Positions 28,160 through 37,451 of a DNA stretch of 64,000 nt are shown here, one piece after another. Position numbers and translations under genes: made by a program. The notes beneath the pieces were generated by a model, which was not told the DNA's origin, searched no databases, and saw only the letters and a program-made list of their open reading frames with translations. Numbering within the stretch: the stretch's first letter is position 1; every line of letters begins with the position of its first letter. Origin of the DNA: Bacillus sp. HMF5848 (GTDB lineage: Bacteria > Bacillota > Bacilli > Bacillales > HMF5848); assembly GCF_003944835.1 (NCBI RefSeq), contig NZ_RWIV01000001.1, positions 172,501-236,500 on the forward strand, in the 5' to 3' direction.

Positions 28160-29663
28160 ACTACTTATTGTTGATGATGAATCAAAAATTCGTTTAGGAA
28201 TCCAAGCGATGGTAAATAGAGAGTTTGCTAACTACTTTAATACGTTTGTGGCAGAAGACGGTGTGGAAGCACTAGACGTATTGCATGCCAACCATATCGA
28301 TATCCTCATTACAGATATAAAAATGCCTAGAATGGATGGTATTTCTCTTATCGAAAACTTGCAGGACATGGAACAGCTACCGGCATTAATAATACTGAGT
28401 GGTCATGATGACTTTTCTTATGCGAAAGCAGCCATTAAAAACAGGGTGAAAGACTATTTATTAAAACCGGTTAATCGCAAAGAGCTCTTTCAAACATTGA
28501 GAAGGGTAGCTGATGAGCTAGATTCTCTTAGTGAATCGGCAAATGATAAGGCAAGTGAATATCGGTCTAGTCAGTTAAATTACATGTTATTAAATCCTAA
28601 TGTAACAAAGGAAAAAGTCGCTCAACAATGTGAAGAGCTTCTAGTAGCAGATATCGTGGGACCGCATTACTATATCGCTGTTATTGATAACGTAGATGGC
28701 TTGAATGGTCATGAATTTCTTCTGCAAATACAACACATAATGGAAAAACAGTCTAATCATACAGTTAGCTTTTGTAATAAAGATGGACATGTTGTATTGG
28801 TAGCGTCGACACTAGATGTGTTTTATCATTTGAAAAACGTATTAGCAGAGAGTAATTCAATAAACTGCTCAATTGCCGCAAGCGCCCCCCAAAGTACTTA
28901 TCAAAATTTTAAAGAAGCTTACGAGCAAGCGATGATTACGAAGAAATATCAGTTTCTATTTCCGAGAAGTTCCTTGTTATTTTTCGAAGATGTGAAGGAG
29001 AAGCAAATACCAGAAGAACAACCTACTGATAATATTAACAAACTTTCAAATATGTTAGGAACGGACAGAGATAAAGAACTAAAGGCAAAGTTACTTGAAA
29101 TTTTCGATTATGATAAAATTACTAAGTTGAATATATCGTATATGGAATCGATCAATAAAGGCCTCAATGCAAAGATATTTGATGTGTTCTTTAAAAAATT
29201 TGGTCAAGAAGCCATTGATTTATTTAAGCAATATAATAAGGTCAGTGATATGTATCAATATAAGGATTTCCATGAGTATTATTATGCCGTCGAGGAATCG
29301 ATTATGAGGCTGCATGAATACACGAAGCAGCTGCGGTCCGTTTATTCCGCACAAAACTACATGGAACAAGCCATTGACTATATGAAAGAGAACTTTCATA
29401 AGGACCTAAATTTAGCGGTGGTTTCAAATCATATCTCACTAAACTATTCATACTTTAGCCATGCCTTTAAAGAATTTACAGGCCAAAACTTTGTCGACTA
29501 TTTAAAGCATATTAGAATTAATGCTGCTAAAAAGCTTTTGAAAGAAACAGATTATAAAATATCGGAAATTAGTGAACTAGTTGGATACAAAAACCCGAAG
29601 CAATTTGCAAGAGTGTTTAAAGAATTAGTAGGTGTGTCAGCAAAAGAATATAGAGCACCATAA
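28152..29663 (+). CDS. YesN-family response regulator with AraC DNA-binding domain
   Basis: Partner of the kinase, 503 residues. The receiver domain has phospho-acceptor Asp in ILITDIKMPRMDG (about residue 55) and LILSGHDDFSYAKAAIKNRV-type output face, followed by a long helical middle region and a C-terminal AraC/XylS double helix-turn-helix (about 405-500), with HISLNYSYFSHAFKEFTGQN and the ISELVGYKNPKQFARVFKE element. It overlaps yesM-like by 8 nt and is translated behind GGGGGG. It probably activates the importer and the glucanase genes. Confidence 0.93.
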   Translation: MYKLLIVDDESKIRLGIQAMVNREFANYFNTFVAEDGVEALDVLHANHIDILITDIKMPRMDGISLIENLQDMEQLPALIILSGHDDFSYAKAAIKNRVKDYLLKPVNRKELFQTLRRVADELDSLSESANDKASEYRSSQLNYMLLNPNVTKEKVAQQCEELLVADIVGPHYYIAVIDNVDGLNGHEFLLQIQHIMEKQSNHTVSFCNKDGHVVLVASTLDVFYHLKNVLAESNSINCSIAASAPQSTYQNFKEAYEQAMITKKYQFLFPRSSLLFFEDVKEKQIPEEQPTDNINKLSNMLGTDRDKELKAKLLEIFDYDKITKLNISYMESINKGLNAKIFDVFFKKFGQEAIDLFKQYNKVSDMYQYKDFHEYYYAVEESIMRLHEYTKQLRSVYSAQNYMEQAIDYMKENFHKDLNLAVVSNHISLNYSYFSHAFKEFTGQNFVDYLKHIRINAAKKLLKETDYKISEISELVGYKNPKQFARVFKELVGVSAKEYRAP

Positions 29664-29677
29664 GTGTAAAAAGAGGG

Positions 29678-29713
29678 TGTCCCAAAACTTACGTTTTTGG
29701 GGCATTTTTTATT
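29678..29713 (+). terminator. Terminator of the two-component operon
   Basis: TGTCCCAAAA (29678-29687) pairs with TTTTGGGGCA (29695-29704, one wobble) and is followed by TTTTTTATTTTT. The outer GGGTGTCCCAAAA also resembles the end of some insertion sequences, which matters because a transposase remnant lies 150 bp on. Confidence 0.8.
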
Positions 29714-29730
29714 TTTAAAAAAACAGTGGC

Positions 29731-29850
29731 GTTGATTTTCGCTCCATTGCGCTCGCTTTCCGAGGGGTGGCCGTGAGCCTCCTCGCCTTCGGGGTCTCAC
29801 GCCTGCCACTATGTCCCGCAGGAGTCGAGCGCATTCCGCTACAATCAACA
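29731..29850. repeat. Interspersed Bacillaceae palindromic repeat, copy 2
   Basis: Bounded by GTTGATTTTCGCTCC and CGCTACAATCAAC. Outer arms TTGCGCTCG and CGAGCGCATT pair, and the inner GGGGTGGCCGTGAGCC and GGGGTCTCACGCC form a second hairpin. Same family as 13333-13457, but this copy is better preserved. Confidence 0.75.
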
Positions 29851-29861
29851 ATGTACGATTA

Positions 29862-30127
29862 TATATTCAAAGCCCTGCGAAAGGAAAAGATACGAAGAGT
29901 ATTTTTGTCTCGTTGGAGAACCAAATGAAACGCAAAGAAGTAAGAAAACGTTTGATGACAAAAGTAGGTCAAGTAAAATACCGTAGAGAAAGATAGATGT
30001 CGAGCCTGTCTTTGGTCAACTGAAATACAACAATGAATACTCGCGCTTTCGAATGAAGGGCCTGTCAAAAAACACCATAGACTTTGGCCTGCTTTGTGCT
30101 GCCCATAATTTGAGAAAGTGGTACATA
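29862..30127 (+). pseudogene. Transposase remnant, IS1182-like C-terminus
   Basis: Two overlapping frames together encode a truncated, frameshifted transposase tail. The first (to the TAG at about 29994) reads SLENQMKRKEVRKRLMTKVG; the second, shifted by one base, reads DVEPVFGQLKYNNEYSRF and then DFGLLCAAHNLRKWY. D-V-E-P-V-F-G-Q-x-K and the A-H-N-L ending are hallmarks of IS1182-group DDE transposases. The N-terminal three-quarters is gone, so it is not functional. It interrupts the sugar island between the regulator and the glycosidases. Confidence 0.82.
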
Positions 30128-30210
30128 ATATTCAATCTAGGAGTACCGATAGGTACTCTGGAAGGGAATCACTTTAAAAAAACACCCATTTTCCCCCACG
30201 AAAAATAAAA

Positions 30211-30262
30211 CTGTCCCAATTAGGTCTATTATTCATGACCTTTTAGGACAGCCTCTTTTTTG
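30211..30262 (+). repeat. Hairpin with IS-end-like sequence
   Basis: CTGTCC...AGGTC (30211-30226) pairs with GACCT...GGACAG (30237-30251), followed by CCTCTTTTTT. CCTTTTAGGACAGCC resembles a terminal inverted repeat of IS1182-type elements; the hairpin would also act as a terminator. Probably the right end of the element whose transposase remnant precedes it. Confidence 0.55.
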
Positions 30263-30755
30263 GTAAGCAAATCTGAACTTCGACTTTCATGTTCAGTTTT
30301 AGATGTAATGTTACGGCTGAAAAAGTTAATTTCTTTGTCTCGTTCGCACAGAGGAAAGTCGATGACGTTAGAGCGCATCTGCATCTTCTAGTACTTCAGC
30401 ATTTGTGGAAATAAGACGATGCGATACGCTTTACATGCATCTAAAATTTTGAAACCGAATACAAAATTCATGGTCTAAAGAAGTGCGTGCAAAGAAGGTA
30501 CAATAAAGACAGGTAATTTATACAGAAATGCGTAAACACCTATGCTAGGTGTGTCAGTCTAGCATTAGTGCAAATAGAACAGATTCACTTTTCCTAATGT
30601 TAAGTAAATAGCGGAACGCTGCTGCGTTTCGCATTTCCTTTTTATACGGAAGAAATGTTGTAATAATCTGTCGTTTAGTTAGAATAAAACGAGCTTCATA
30701 GAGTGAACAGGAGACCGTATTATTCAGCATCAATGTGGAGATTTAGTGTTTGCTT
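30263..30755. other. Non-coding stretch before the phosphorylase gene
   Basis: About 500 bp with no supported gene on either strand. It contains one terminator-like hairpin (AAATAGCGGAACGC at 30606-30619 with GCGTTTCGCATTT, then CCTTTTTAT). Nothing else was recognised; it may be decayed sequence left by the insertion. Confidence 0.5.
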
Positions 30756-30769
30756 TAATAGCGCTTACA
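30756..30769 (+). promoter_or_regulatory. cre site (CcpA operator)
   Basis: TAATAGCGCTTACA matches the catabolite-responsive element consensus (TGAAAGCGCTTACA form) at 12 of 14 bases including the central CG. It lies 47 bp before the phosphorylase start, consistent with glucose repression of the glucan genes. Confidence 0.7.
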
Positions 30770-30815
30770 AAAACTGGTGCTTTAATCTATTATAAATATT
30801 TAATGAGGTGTTAAG

Positions 30816-33800
30816 ATGTCAAATTACATGTTTAATGATGAACAATATTTTGTTATAAACGAGTTTGATCAAGCTAAAACGTTTTCGAGCTTTTTACCAG
30901 GTATTGCAGGATTATATGGGATTCCGATGTGGTCCTTCTATGTAAATCGTGGTCAAGCTATGGTTAGTTTTGGTGTGCAGGATAAAAATCATGCCATAAC
31001 AGAGTTTTTCCCAGCAAATCAAGCATACCAACGGGTTGCTACAAATGGATTCCGTACGTTTATTAAAATCAACGGAACTACTATGTATGAACCGTTTGCA
31101 CCAGGATTGCCTGATGCTAATCGAAACATGTTTATTAAAGAGAACGAGCTAATTATTGAAGATACGAACAATCAAATTGGTATTAAAACAACGGTAACAT
31201 ACTTTACTTTACCGAATGAAAATTTCGCGGCACTTGTGCGAAAGGTAAAGGTTGAGAATTTAACTAATGAGCCAATGCAAATAGAAGTTGTAGATGGTTT
31301 ACCGGCTATCATTCCATTTGGTGTAGATGATGCTGCGTACAAGGCTGTTGGGAATACGTTAAAAAGCTGGATGGATGTGTTCAACCTTGAACATAACATT
31401 CCATATTATCGAGTGCGTTCATCAACAAATGACACAGCTGAAGTAGAGGATGTTACGAAGGGTCATTTTTATCTGAGCTTTGTAAATGACGGGGAACTTT
31501 TGTCTCCGATAGTTGATAATACACTTGTGTTTGGTACAAACACAGCATGGTCTCACCCTAGTAACTTTATGCAAACAACAGTTGAGCAACTAGTAGCTGA
31601 ACAGCCAATTACAGCAAATAAAGTGCCAAGTGGTTTTTCTGGTTTTGCTCAAACGTTGCAAGCAGACGAGCAAGTAAATCTTTATACAATGATTGGTCAT
31701 GTTAATGACATCGAGATTGTTAACAAAAAAGCTGGAGACTTAGCTACGAAAAACTATATGGAAAGAAAGTATGAAGAAGCTCAATCCCTTGTAGATACTG
31801 TTACAAAGGATGTATGGACAAAAACAAGCAGCTCACTTTTTGACGCTTATAGTAAGCAAAACTATTTAGACAACGTGTTACGCGGTGGCTATCCTGTTAT
31901 GTTAGAAACGGATAATGATCCGTTTGTATATTATGTGTATTCTCGTAAGCATGGGGATTTAGAACGAGACTATAACTTTTTCTCACTTGCACCAGAGTTT
32001 TATTCACAAGGTAACGGAAACTTCCGTGATGTGAATCAAAATAGAAGAAACGATGTATTCTTCAATCCTGAGGTTGGAGATTATAACATTAAATTGTTTA
32101 TGAGTCTGATTCAAGCAGATGGTTACAATCCATTAGTGGTTAAAGGTGCAAGCTTTGAGTTGGTAGACCAGACAGATTGGGAGTGGCTAGGGCAATTCTT
32201 TATTGTCGAGGATGATATTGCGTTTATGAAGCGCAAACTTAGTCGTAAGTATACACCAGGTGCACTATTACAAGATATTGTAGACCGAAATATGGAATTG
32301 AAGGCGACAATGCCTGAATTCTTAAAAGCTGTATTATCAAGAAGTGAACAAAACATCGAAGCGGAATTTGGCGAAGGTTTCTGGATGGACCATTGGACAT
32401 ATAACTTAGATTTAATAGAAAACTATTTAAAGATATATCCAGATAACAAGGAACAGCTCCTCTTTGCCGATAGCGAGTACAGATTTTTCAATAGTCATGT
32501 ATATGTTAAACCTCGTTCACAGAAGTACGTGTTAGCTGATGGTAAGGTTCGTCAATACGGTGCTATTGTCGAAGACCATGATGGAAAAGGTAGTTGGTTA
32601 ACGACTAAGAATGGCCAACCTTATCAAGCAAACTTAATGAGTAAGCTCGTTAGCTTAGCATTGATGAAATACGCTACGTTAGATCCATTTGGTATGGGAG
32701 TAGAAATGGAAGCGAATAAACCTGGTTGGAATGACTCTATGAATGGATTGCCAGGACTATTTGGATCGGCAATGGGAGAAACATTTGAGCTTAAGAGAGT
32801 ATTAGCCTTTATTCTACAAAGTAGCAAAGAATATAACAGCGCAATTGTATTGCCTGTGGAAATTCACGATTTATTCACACAGGTTTGGAAAGCACTAACA
32901 CTATATCGTGACAATCAGCTAGATGACTTACAGTATTGGGATACTGTTGCAGCAGCTCGTGAAGATTACCGTGCAAAGGTGCGTTATGGATTTGTTGGTA
33001 AAGAACTCGAGTTATCTAATAAATTTTTAGTAACTGTTATAGAAGCTTTTCTTGAGAAGCTAGAGGATGGTATTCAGAAGGCTACATTGCTTGGTGACGG
33101 CCTAACACCGACATATTTTTATTTTGATGCAAAAGAATATGAAATAACGGAGAACGTGAATGAAAAAGGCTTGCCACTTGTTCAAGTAAAATCATTTGAA
33201 GTGCAGCCTTTACCACACTTTTTGGAAGGTCCAGCACGAGCGTTGAAGACACTTTCGGATAAGTCTCAACGTGAGAATATGTATAATGCCGTGCGACAAA
33301 CAGGCATTTACGACGAGAAACTACACATGTACAAAACATCTAGTTCACTAGAGGATATGACGTATGAAATAGGGCGTGCACGAGCATTTACGCCAGGCTG
33401 GTTAGAGCGTGAATCAATATTTATGCATATGGAATTTAAGTATTTATTGAGTGTGTTAAAAGCAGGCTTGTATAATGAGTTCTTCGAGGACTTAAAGCAT
33501 GCGTTACCACCATTTATGGATCCAAATGTATATGGCAGAAGTGTACTTGAGAATTCTTCGTTTATTGCAAGTAGTGCAAACCCAGACGCTTCTCTTCATG
33601 GACAAGGCTTTGTTGCGAGATTAAGTGGAACAACTGCGGAGTTTTTAAATATTTGGCAAATCATGATGATGGGTAAAGACGTATTTACTGTACAAAATGG
33701 TCAATTACAACTTGCTCTACAACCAATTATACCGGCTTGGTTGTTTGACGATAATAATCAAGTGCAGTTTACTTTCTTAGGTGATATTACTGTAACGTAT

Positions 33801-33971
33801 CAAAACCAATCGGGTAAGAACACATTTGGCGACGATGCAGCAAAGGTTACAGGCTATGTTCTATATCATAACGGAGAACAAATAGACATTCATGACGAAG
33901 TAATTGATGAACAGTATGCACGTCTCATTCGTGATCGTGAAATTAAGAAAATTGATGTTATTTTAAACTAA
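30816..33971 (+). CDS. GH94/GH161-like glycoside phosphorylase
   Basis: A 1051-residue cytoplasmic enzyme related to cellobiose phosphorylase. It has an N-terminal beta-sandwich region (FSSFLPGIAGLYGIPMWSFY...), an (alpha/alpha)6 barrel in the second half with PGWNDSMNGLPGLFG (catalytic acid Asp about residue 640), and a C-terminal region with GFVARLSGTTAEFLNIW. Such enzymes cleave beta-glucosides with phosphate, yielding glucose-1-phosphate. Length and organisation fit the large oligoglucan phosphorylases: beta-1,2 (GH94, Listeria type) or beta-1,3 (GH161, Paenibacillus type). The adjacent GH30 and GH16 genes favour beta-1,3, but this is inference. No signal peptide; GAGGTG precedes the ATG; cre site upstream. 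Confidence 0.82.
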   Translation: MSNYMFNDEQYFVINEFDQAKTFSSFLPGIAGLYGIPMWSFYVNRGQAMVSFGVQDKNHAITEFFPANQAYQRVATNGFRTFIKINGTTMYEPFAPGLPDANRNMFIKENELIIEDTNNQIGIKTTVTYFTLPNENFAALVRKVKVENLTNEPMQIEVVDGLPAIIPFGVDDAAYKAVGNTLKSWMDVFNLEHNIPYYRVRSSTNDTAEVEDVTKGHFYLSFVNDGELLSPIVDNTLVFGTNTAWSHPSNFMQTTVEQLVAEQPITANKVPSGFSGFAQTLQADEQVNLYTMIGHVNDIEIVNKKAGDLATKNYMERKYEEAQSLVDTVTKDVWTKTSSSLFDAYSKQNYLDNVLRGGYPVMLETDNDPFVYYVYSRKHGDLERDYNFFSLAPEFYSQGNGNFRDVNQNRRNDVFFNPEVGDYNIKLFMSLIQADGYNPLVVKGASFELVDQTDWEWLGQFFIVEDDIAFMKRKLSRKYTPGALLQDIVDRNMELKATMPEFLKAVLSRSEQNIEAEFGEGFWMDHWTYNLDLIENYLKIYPDNKEQLLFADSEYRFFNSHVYVKPRSQKYVLADGKVRQYGAIVEDHDGKGSWLTTKNGQPYQANLMSKLVSLALMKYATLDPFGMGVEMEANKPGWNDSMNGLPGLFGSAMGETFELKRVLAFILQSSKEYNSAIVLPVEIHDLFTQVWKALTLYRDNQLDDLQYWDTVAAAREDYRAKVRYGFVGKELELSNKFLVTVIEAFLEKLEDGIQKATLLGDGLTPTYFYFDAKEYEITENVNEKGLPLVQVKSFEVQPLPHFLEGPARALKTLSDKSQRENMYNAVRQTGIYDEKLHMYKTSSSLEDMTYEIGRARAFTPGWLERESIFMHMEFKYLLSVLKAGLYNEFFEDLKHALPPFMDPNVYGRSVLENSSFIASSANPDASLHGQGFVARLSGTTAEFLNIWQIMMMGKDVFTVQNGQLQLALQPIIPAWLFDDNNQVQFTFLGDITVTYQNQSGKNTFGDDAAKVTGYVLYHNGEQIDIHDEVIDEQYARLIRDREIKKIDVILN

Positions 33972-33983
33972 CGGGGTGCCTTT

Positions 33984-35300
33984 ATGAAGATCTTTCAAAC
34001 AGCTCAACATAGTAAAGAATATTTTGGAGAAATTATAGCATCGAAAAAAGAGCAAGCTACAGAGAATCATCTATCTGTTGACACAAACACGACATATCAA
34101 ACTATTATGGGATTCGGTGGAGCTTTTACCGAAGCGGCAGCTTATACTTTATCTCATCTACCGGCCGATGAACGTTTGAAAGTGATAGATAGCTATTTTA
34201 ATAAGGAAACAGGATTAGGATATTCATTAGGTAGAACACATATCCATAGCTGTGATTTTGCATTAGAAAATTATACGTATGTGGAAGATCATGATGCAGA
34301 ACTCAACACATTTTCTATCGACCGTGAGCATAAATGGGTTCTTCCTTTTATAAAGGATGCAATGAGTATACGAGGAGAAGACATTACTATACTATCCTCT
34401 CCTTGGAGCCCTCCTGCATGGATGAAAACAAACAATGAAATGAATAATGGCGGCGAGTTAAAGAAAGAGTACCGCGATGTGTGGGCGTTATACTACGCAA
34501 AATATATCAAAGCGATGCAAGCTGAAGGTATCGATATTTGGGGCATCACAGTTCAAAATGAGCCAGCAGCTACACAAGTTTGGGATTCATGTCGATATAC
34601 AGCTGAACAAGAGCGTGATTTCGTAAAAAATCATTTAGGACCTACACTAGAGAAGGAAGGTCTTGGTGATATAAAAATTATTATCTGGGACCACAACCGT
34701 GATATTGCCTATGACCGTGCGAAGGTTGTTTTATCAGATCCTGAAGCAGCAAAGTATGTTTGGGGTACAGGTCTTCACTGGTATATGTCCGAAGACTTTG
34801 CAAATCTATCAAAAATTCATAATGAATTCCCTGATAAACACCTTATTTTTACTGAGGGTTGTATCGAGGGCGGTGTAAAGTTAGGTGCTTGGCATACTGG
34901 TGAACGCTACGCTCGTAATATAATGGGTGATTTGAATAACTGGCTTGAGGGCTGGATTGATTGGAACATGGTACTAAATGAGCAAGGTGGACCAAATCAT
35001 GTAGGAAACTACTGTGATGCACCTGTTATTGTTGATACACAAACTGGAGAGGTGCACTATAATAGCTCGTACTATTACATTGGTCACTTTAGTAAGTTTA
35101 TTAAGCCAGGCGCGGTTCGTGTTAAGCACGAATTGAATAATGAAAATATACAATCGGTAGCGTTCCGTAACGCTGATCAATCAATCGTAGTTGTACTGCT
35201 CAATGAGCAAGATGATTTACAAAAAATATCTGTAACAAATAATGGTACGGTGAGTGAAGTAGAGTTGCCAGCACACTCTATCACAACAATTGTAATATAG
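33984..35300 (+). CDS. Glycoside hydrolase family 30 protein (beta-glucosidase / beta-1,6-glucanase like)
   Basis: A 438-residue retaining beta-glycosidase. The acid/base is Glu193 in TVQNEPAAT and the nucleophile Glu291 in LIFTEGC, both in the expected (beta/alpha)8 barrel positions; MGFGGAFTEAAAY at the N-terminus and the small beta domain at the C-terminus are typical. GH30 includes glucosylceramidases, beta-1,6-glucanases and beta-glucosidases. There is no signal peptide, so it acts in the cytoplasm. It starts 12 bp after the phosphorylase gene behind GGGGTG, and the two form an operon. Confidence 0.9.
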   Translation: MKIFQTAQHSKEYFGEIIASKKEQATENHLSVDTNTTYQTIMGFGGAFTEAAAYTLSHLPADERLKVIDSYFNKETGLGYSLGRTHIHSCDFALENYTYVEDHDAELNTFSIDREHKWVLPFIKDAMSIRGEDITILSSPWSPPAWMKTNNEMNNGGELKKEYRDVWALYYAKYIKAMQAEGIDIWGITVQNEPAATQVWDSCRYTAEQERDFVKNHLGPTLEKEGLGDIKIIIWDHNRDIAYDRAKVVLSDPEAAKYVWGTGLHWYMSEDFANLSKIHNEFPDKHLIFTEGCIEGGVKLGAWHTGERYARNIMGDLNNWLEGWIDWNMVLNEQGGPNHVGNYCDAPVIVDTQTGEVHYNSSYYYIGHFSKFIKPGAVRVKHELNNENIQSVAFRNADQSIVVVLLNEQDDLQKISVTNNGTVSEVELPAHSITTIVI

Positions 35301-35306
35301 TAAATG

Positions 35307-35363
35307 AGTGCCTGTCTCTCCATGAAGTCATAAGTACTATGACAGAGGAGGACAGGCACTTTC
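35307..35363 (+). terminator. Hairpin/terminator after the GH30 gene
   Basis: AGTGCCTGTC (35307-35316) pairs perfectly with GACAGGCACT (35351-35360), followed by TTCTAT. The core GTGCCTGTC word recurs at 36289-36297. Confidence 0.65.
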
Positions 35364-35493
35364 TATAAAAATGGAGGAAATGGTAGTATAAAAGCTGTTA
35401 TTCAGTTAGTTTCAGCTCAACTCTTAAACAGATATTTATATGCGACTTGAAAATGAACATAACAAAAACGAAGATAACACGGGAGAATCCGAC

Positions 35494-36279
35494 ATGAAGA
35501 AATGGACACTTGTATGGTCAGATGAATTCGAGGGAAATACAATCGATCTTAGTAAATGGAAGTACGATATAGGAAACTGGCTTGTAGATCAAGATGGGAA
35601 TGGAGTAAAAGCAGGATGGGGGAATAGTGAAAAACAGTGCTATACGAACTCTCCTGATAATGCTTATATTAAAGATAGTAAATTAATTATACAGGCAAAA
35701 AAGGAGCAGGCAGAAGATAGGTTTGGTTCCTATGAGTATACATCAGCAAAGCTCAAGACACAGGGTCTATTTAGTAAAAAGTATGGACGATTTGAGATTA
35801 AAGCGCGTTTGCCTGTGGGAAAAGGTATATGGCCTGCTATTTGGATGATGCCAGAAGATAATGTTTATGGGAAATGGCCGCTATCTGGAGAAATAGATAT
35901 TGTGGAAAGTTGGGGTAGTCGACCGTTAACGGTAGTAGGTACCATACATTACGGTGAAAGACCACCGAATAATACACACACAGGGAAGGAACTGACTTTG
36001 CCAGAAGGAAACGGGATAAACGCATGGCATGTGTATGCTCTTGAGTGGGAACAAGGTGAATTGCGGTGGTACGTTGATGGGGAATTGTACCAGACGCAAA
36101 CGGAATGGTATTCAAAACAGAGCGAAAGTGTGGAGAATGTTCCTTATCCTGCACCATTCGACCAAGAATTCCATATCATTTTAAATCTTGCGGTAGGAGG
36201 TCATTTTGATGGGGACCCAGACGAAACGACAGCATTTCCCCAACAATTTGAGGTAGATTACGTCCGCGTATACGAATGA
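35494..36279 (+). CDS. Glycoside hydrolase family 16 beta-glucanase, no signal peptide
   Basis: A 261-residue protein made only of the GH16 jelly-roll domain. It begins KKWTLVWSDEFEG (typical N-terminal strand), has the catalytic E-x-D-x-x-E as GEIDIVESWG (Glu133 nucleophile, Asp135, Glu138 acid/base), and LNLAVGGHFDGDPD near the C-terminus. The pattern fits endo-beta-1,3-glucanases (laminarinases). The ATG at 35494 follows GGGAGA at 7 nt; an upstream in-frame ATG at 35440 lacks a ribosome binding site and would add a polar, non-signal N-terminus. Almost all GH16 laminarinases are secreted, so a cytoplasmic one is unusual and suggests it trims imported oligosaccharides. Confidence 0.9.
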   Translation: MKKWTLVWSDEFEGNTIDLSKWKYDIGNWLVDQDGNGVKAGWGNSEKQCYTNSPDNAYIKDSKLIIQAKKEQAEDRFGSYEYTSAKLKTQGLFSKKYGRFEIKARLPVGKGIWPAIWMMPEDNVYGKWPLSGEIDIVESWGSRPLTVVGTIHYGERPPNNTHTGKELTLPEGNGINAWHVYALEWEQGELRWYVDGELYQTQTEWYSKQSESVENVPYPAPFDQEFHIILNLAVGGHFDGDPDETTAFPQQFEVDYVRVYE

Positions 36280-36285
36280 AATTGG

Positions 36286-36359
36286 AGGTGCCTGTCGCTT
36301 CCCCCGATTTGTCGAAACAAATTCGACAATATTTAACGGGGAGTGACAGGTACCTTTTT
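36286..36359 (+). repeat. GTGCCTGTC-type hairpin repeat acting as terminator
   Basis: AGGTGCCTGTC...TCCCC (36286-36304) pairs with GGGGAGTGACAGGTACCT (about 36338-36355), with an inner TTTGTCGAA/TTCGACAA hairpin, then TTTTT. Elements with a GTGCCTGTCACTCCCC-like arm are interspersed in many Bacillus genomes (memory). Confidence 0.6.
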
Positions 36360-36460
36360 GTAGATATTGGACTTTTTTTCAGTTGATGTTTAACAAATTT
36401 ACCCGTACTATAGATTATATGAGAAAACGGTATCATACAAGAAATTAGGTGAGGGTAACT

Positions 36461-37399
36461 ATGGCAGATGAACGACAATCTAAAATAATCGAGGCTGCGA
36501 AGCTATATTATTTATTAGATTATAACCAAACGGATATTGCAAAGCAGTTAGGTGTTTCGCGGCCAACTGTTTCGCGGCTTCTTCAGTTAGCAAAAGAACA
36601 AGGCATCGTGCAAATTCAAATTCACGATCCAACCGAAGATGCGAATAGTTTAGCGCAGCGACTTGAACAAAAGTTCAATTTAAAAAAGGCAATAGTAACA
36701 CAGGTTCCTCAGTACGATGATCATGTTATTAAAACGTTTCTAGGGGAAAAAGCGGCAGGCTATATTCATGAAATCGTGCAAGATGGCGATATTATCGGTG
36801 TAACTTGGGGAACCACAATTTATCATACAGCGGTTGAGTTGCCAAATAAGGCGGTTAAAGATGTAAAAGTTGTTCAGCTTAAGGGTGGTGTGAGTCACTC
36901 AGAAACGAACACGTACGCAAATGAAAATCTATATTTATTCGGAAAAGCATTTAATACAGCCCCTCATCACTTGCCACTGCCAGCTATAGTAGATCATGTC
37001 GTTGTAAAGCAGGCAATGCAAGCAGATAGACATATCCATAAAATATTGGAAATGGGAAAACAAGCAAATATTGCTGTATACACGATTGGCCCCATTAAAT
37101 CGGAATCTCTTTTATTTAGATTAGGATATTTTACGGAAGAGGACTTGAAAGTAATTCACTCTAAGGCTGTAGGGGATATTTGTTCACGTTTCTTTGATGA
37201 GAAAGGCCATATATGTAACGCAAATCTAAATGCACGAACACTAGGAATCGAGTTAGACGATTTAAAAAGTAAAGACTATTCTATACTTGTGGCTGGAGGA
37301 GCCCATAAACTCGAAGGTATTTATGGAGCGCTTCAAGGTCAATATGCCAATGTTTTAGTAACAGATCAATATACCGCGAAGTTTTTATTAGATAAATAA
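36461..37399 (+). CDS. deoR: Deoxyribonucleoside regulator DeoR (SorC family)
   Basis: Repressor of the deoxynucleoside catabolic operon, induced by deoxyribose-5-phosphate. The 312-residue protein has an N-terminal HTH (QTDIAKQLGVSRPTVSRLLQLAKEQG, described as residues about 24-49) and the SorC-type sugar-phosphate binding domain (about 60-310). It is very similar in layout to B. subtilis DeoR, 313 residues, and lies in the same position upstream of the nucleoside genes. ATG 36461 is preferred over GTG 36449, which is inside the ribosome binding sequence. A terminator separates it from nupC. Confidence 0.93.
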   Translation: MADERQSKIIEAAKLYYLLDYNQTDIAKQLGVSRPTVSRLLQLAKEQGIVQIQIHDPTEDANSLAQRLEQKFNLKKAIVTQVPQYDDHVIKTFLGEKAAGYIHEIVQDGDIIGVTWGTTIYHTAVELPNKAVKDVKVVQLKGGVSHSETNTYANENLYLFGKAFNTAPHHLPLPAIVDHVVVKQAMQADRHIHKILEMGKQANIAVYTIGPIKSESLLFRLGYFTEEDLKVIHSKAVGDICSRFFDEKGHICNANLNARTLGIELDDLKSKDYSILVAGGAHKLEGIYGALQGQYANVLVTDQYTAKFLLDK

Positions 37400-37411
37400 T
37401 TAAATATAAGC

Positions 37412-37451
37412 AAGGGTGATACTCAATTTTTTGGGAATCATCCTTTTTGTT
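37412..37451 (+). terminator. Terminator of deoR
   Basis: AAGGGTGAT (37412-37420) pairs with ATCATCCTT (37437-37445, one wobble), then TTTT. Confidence 0.8.
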
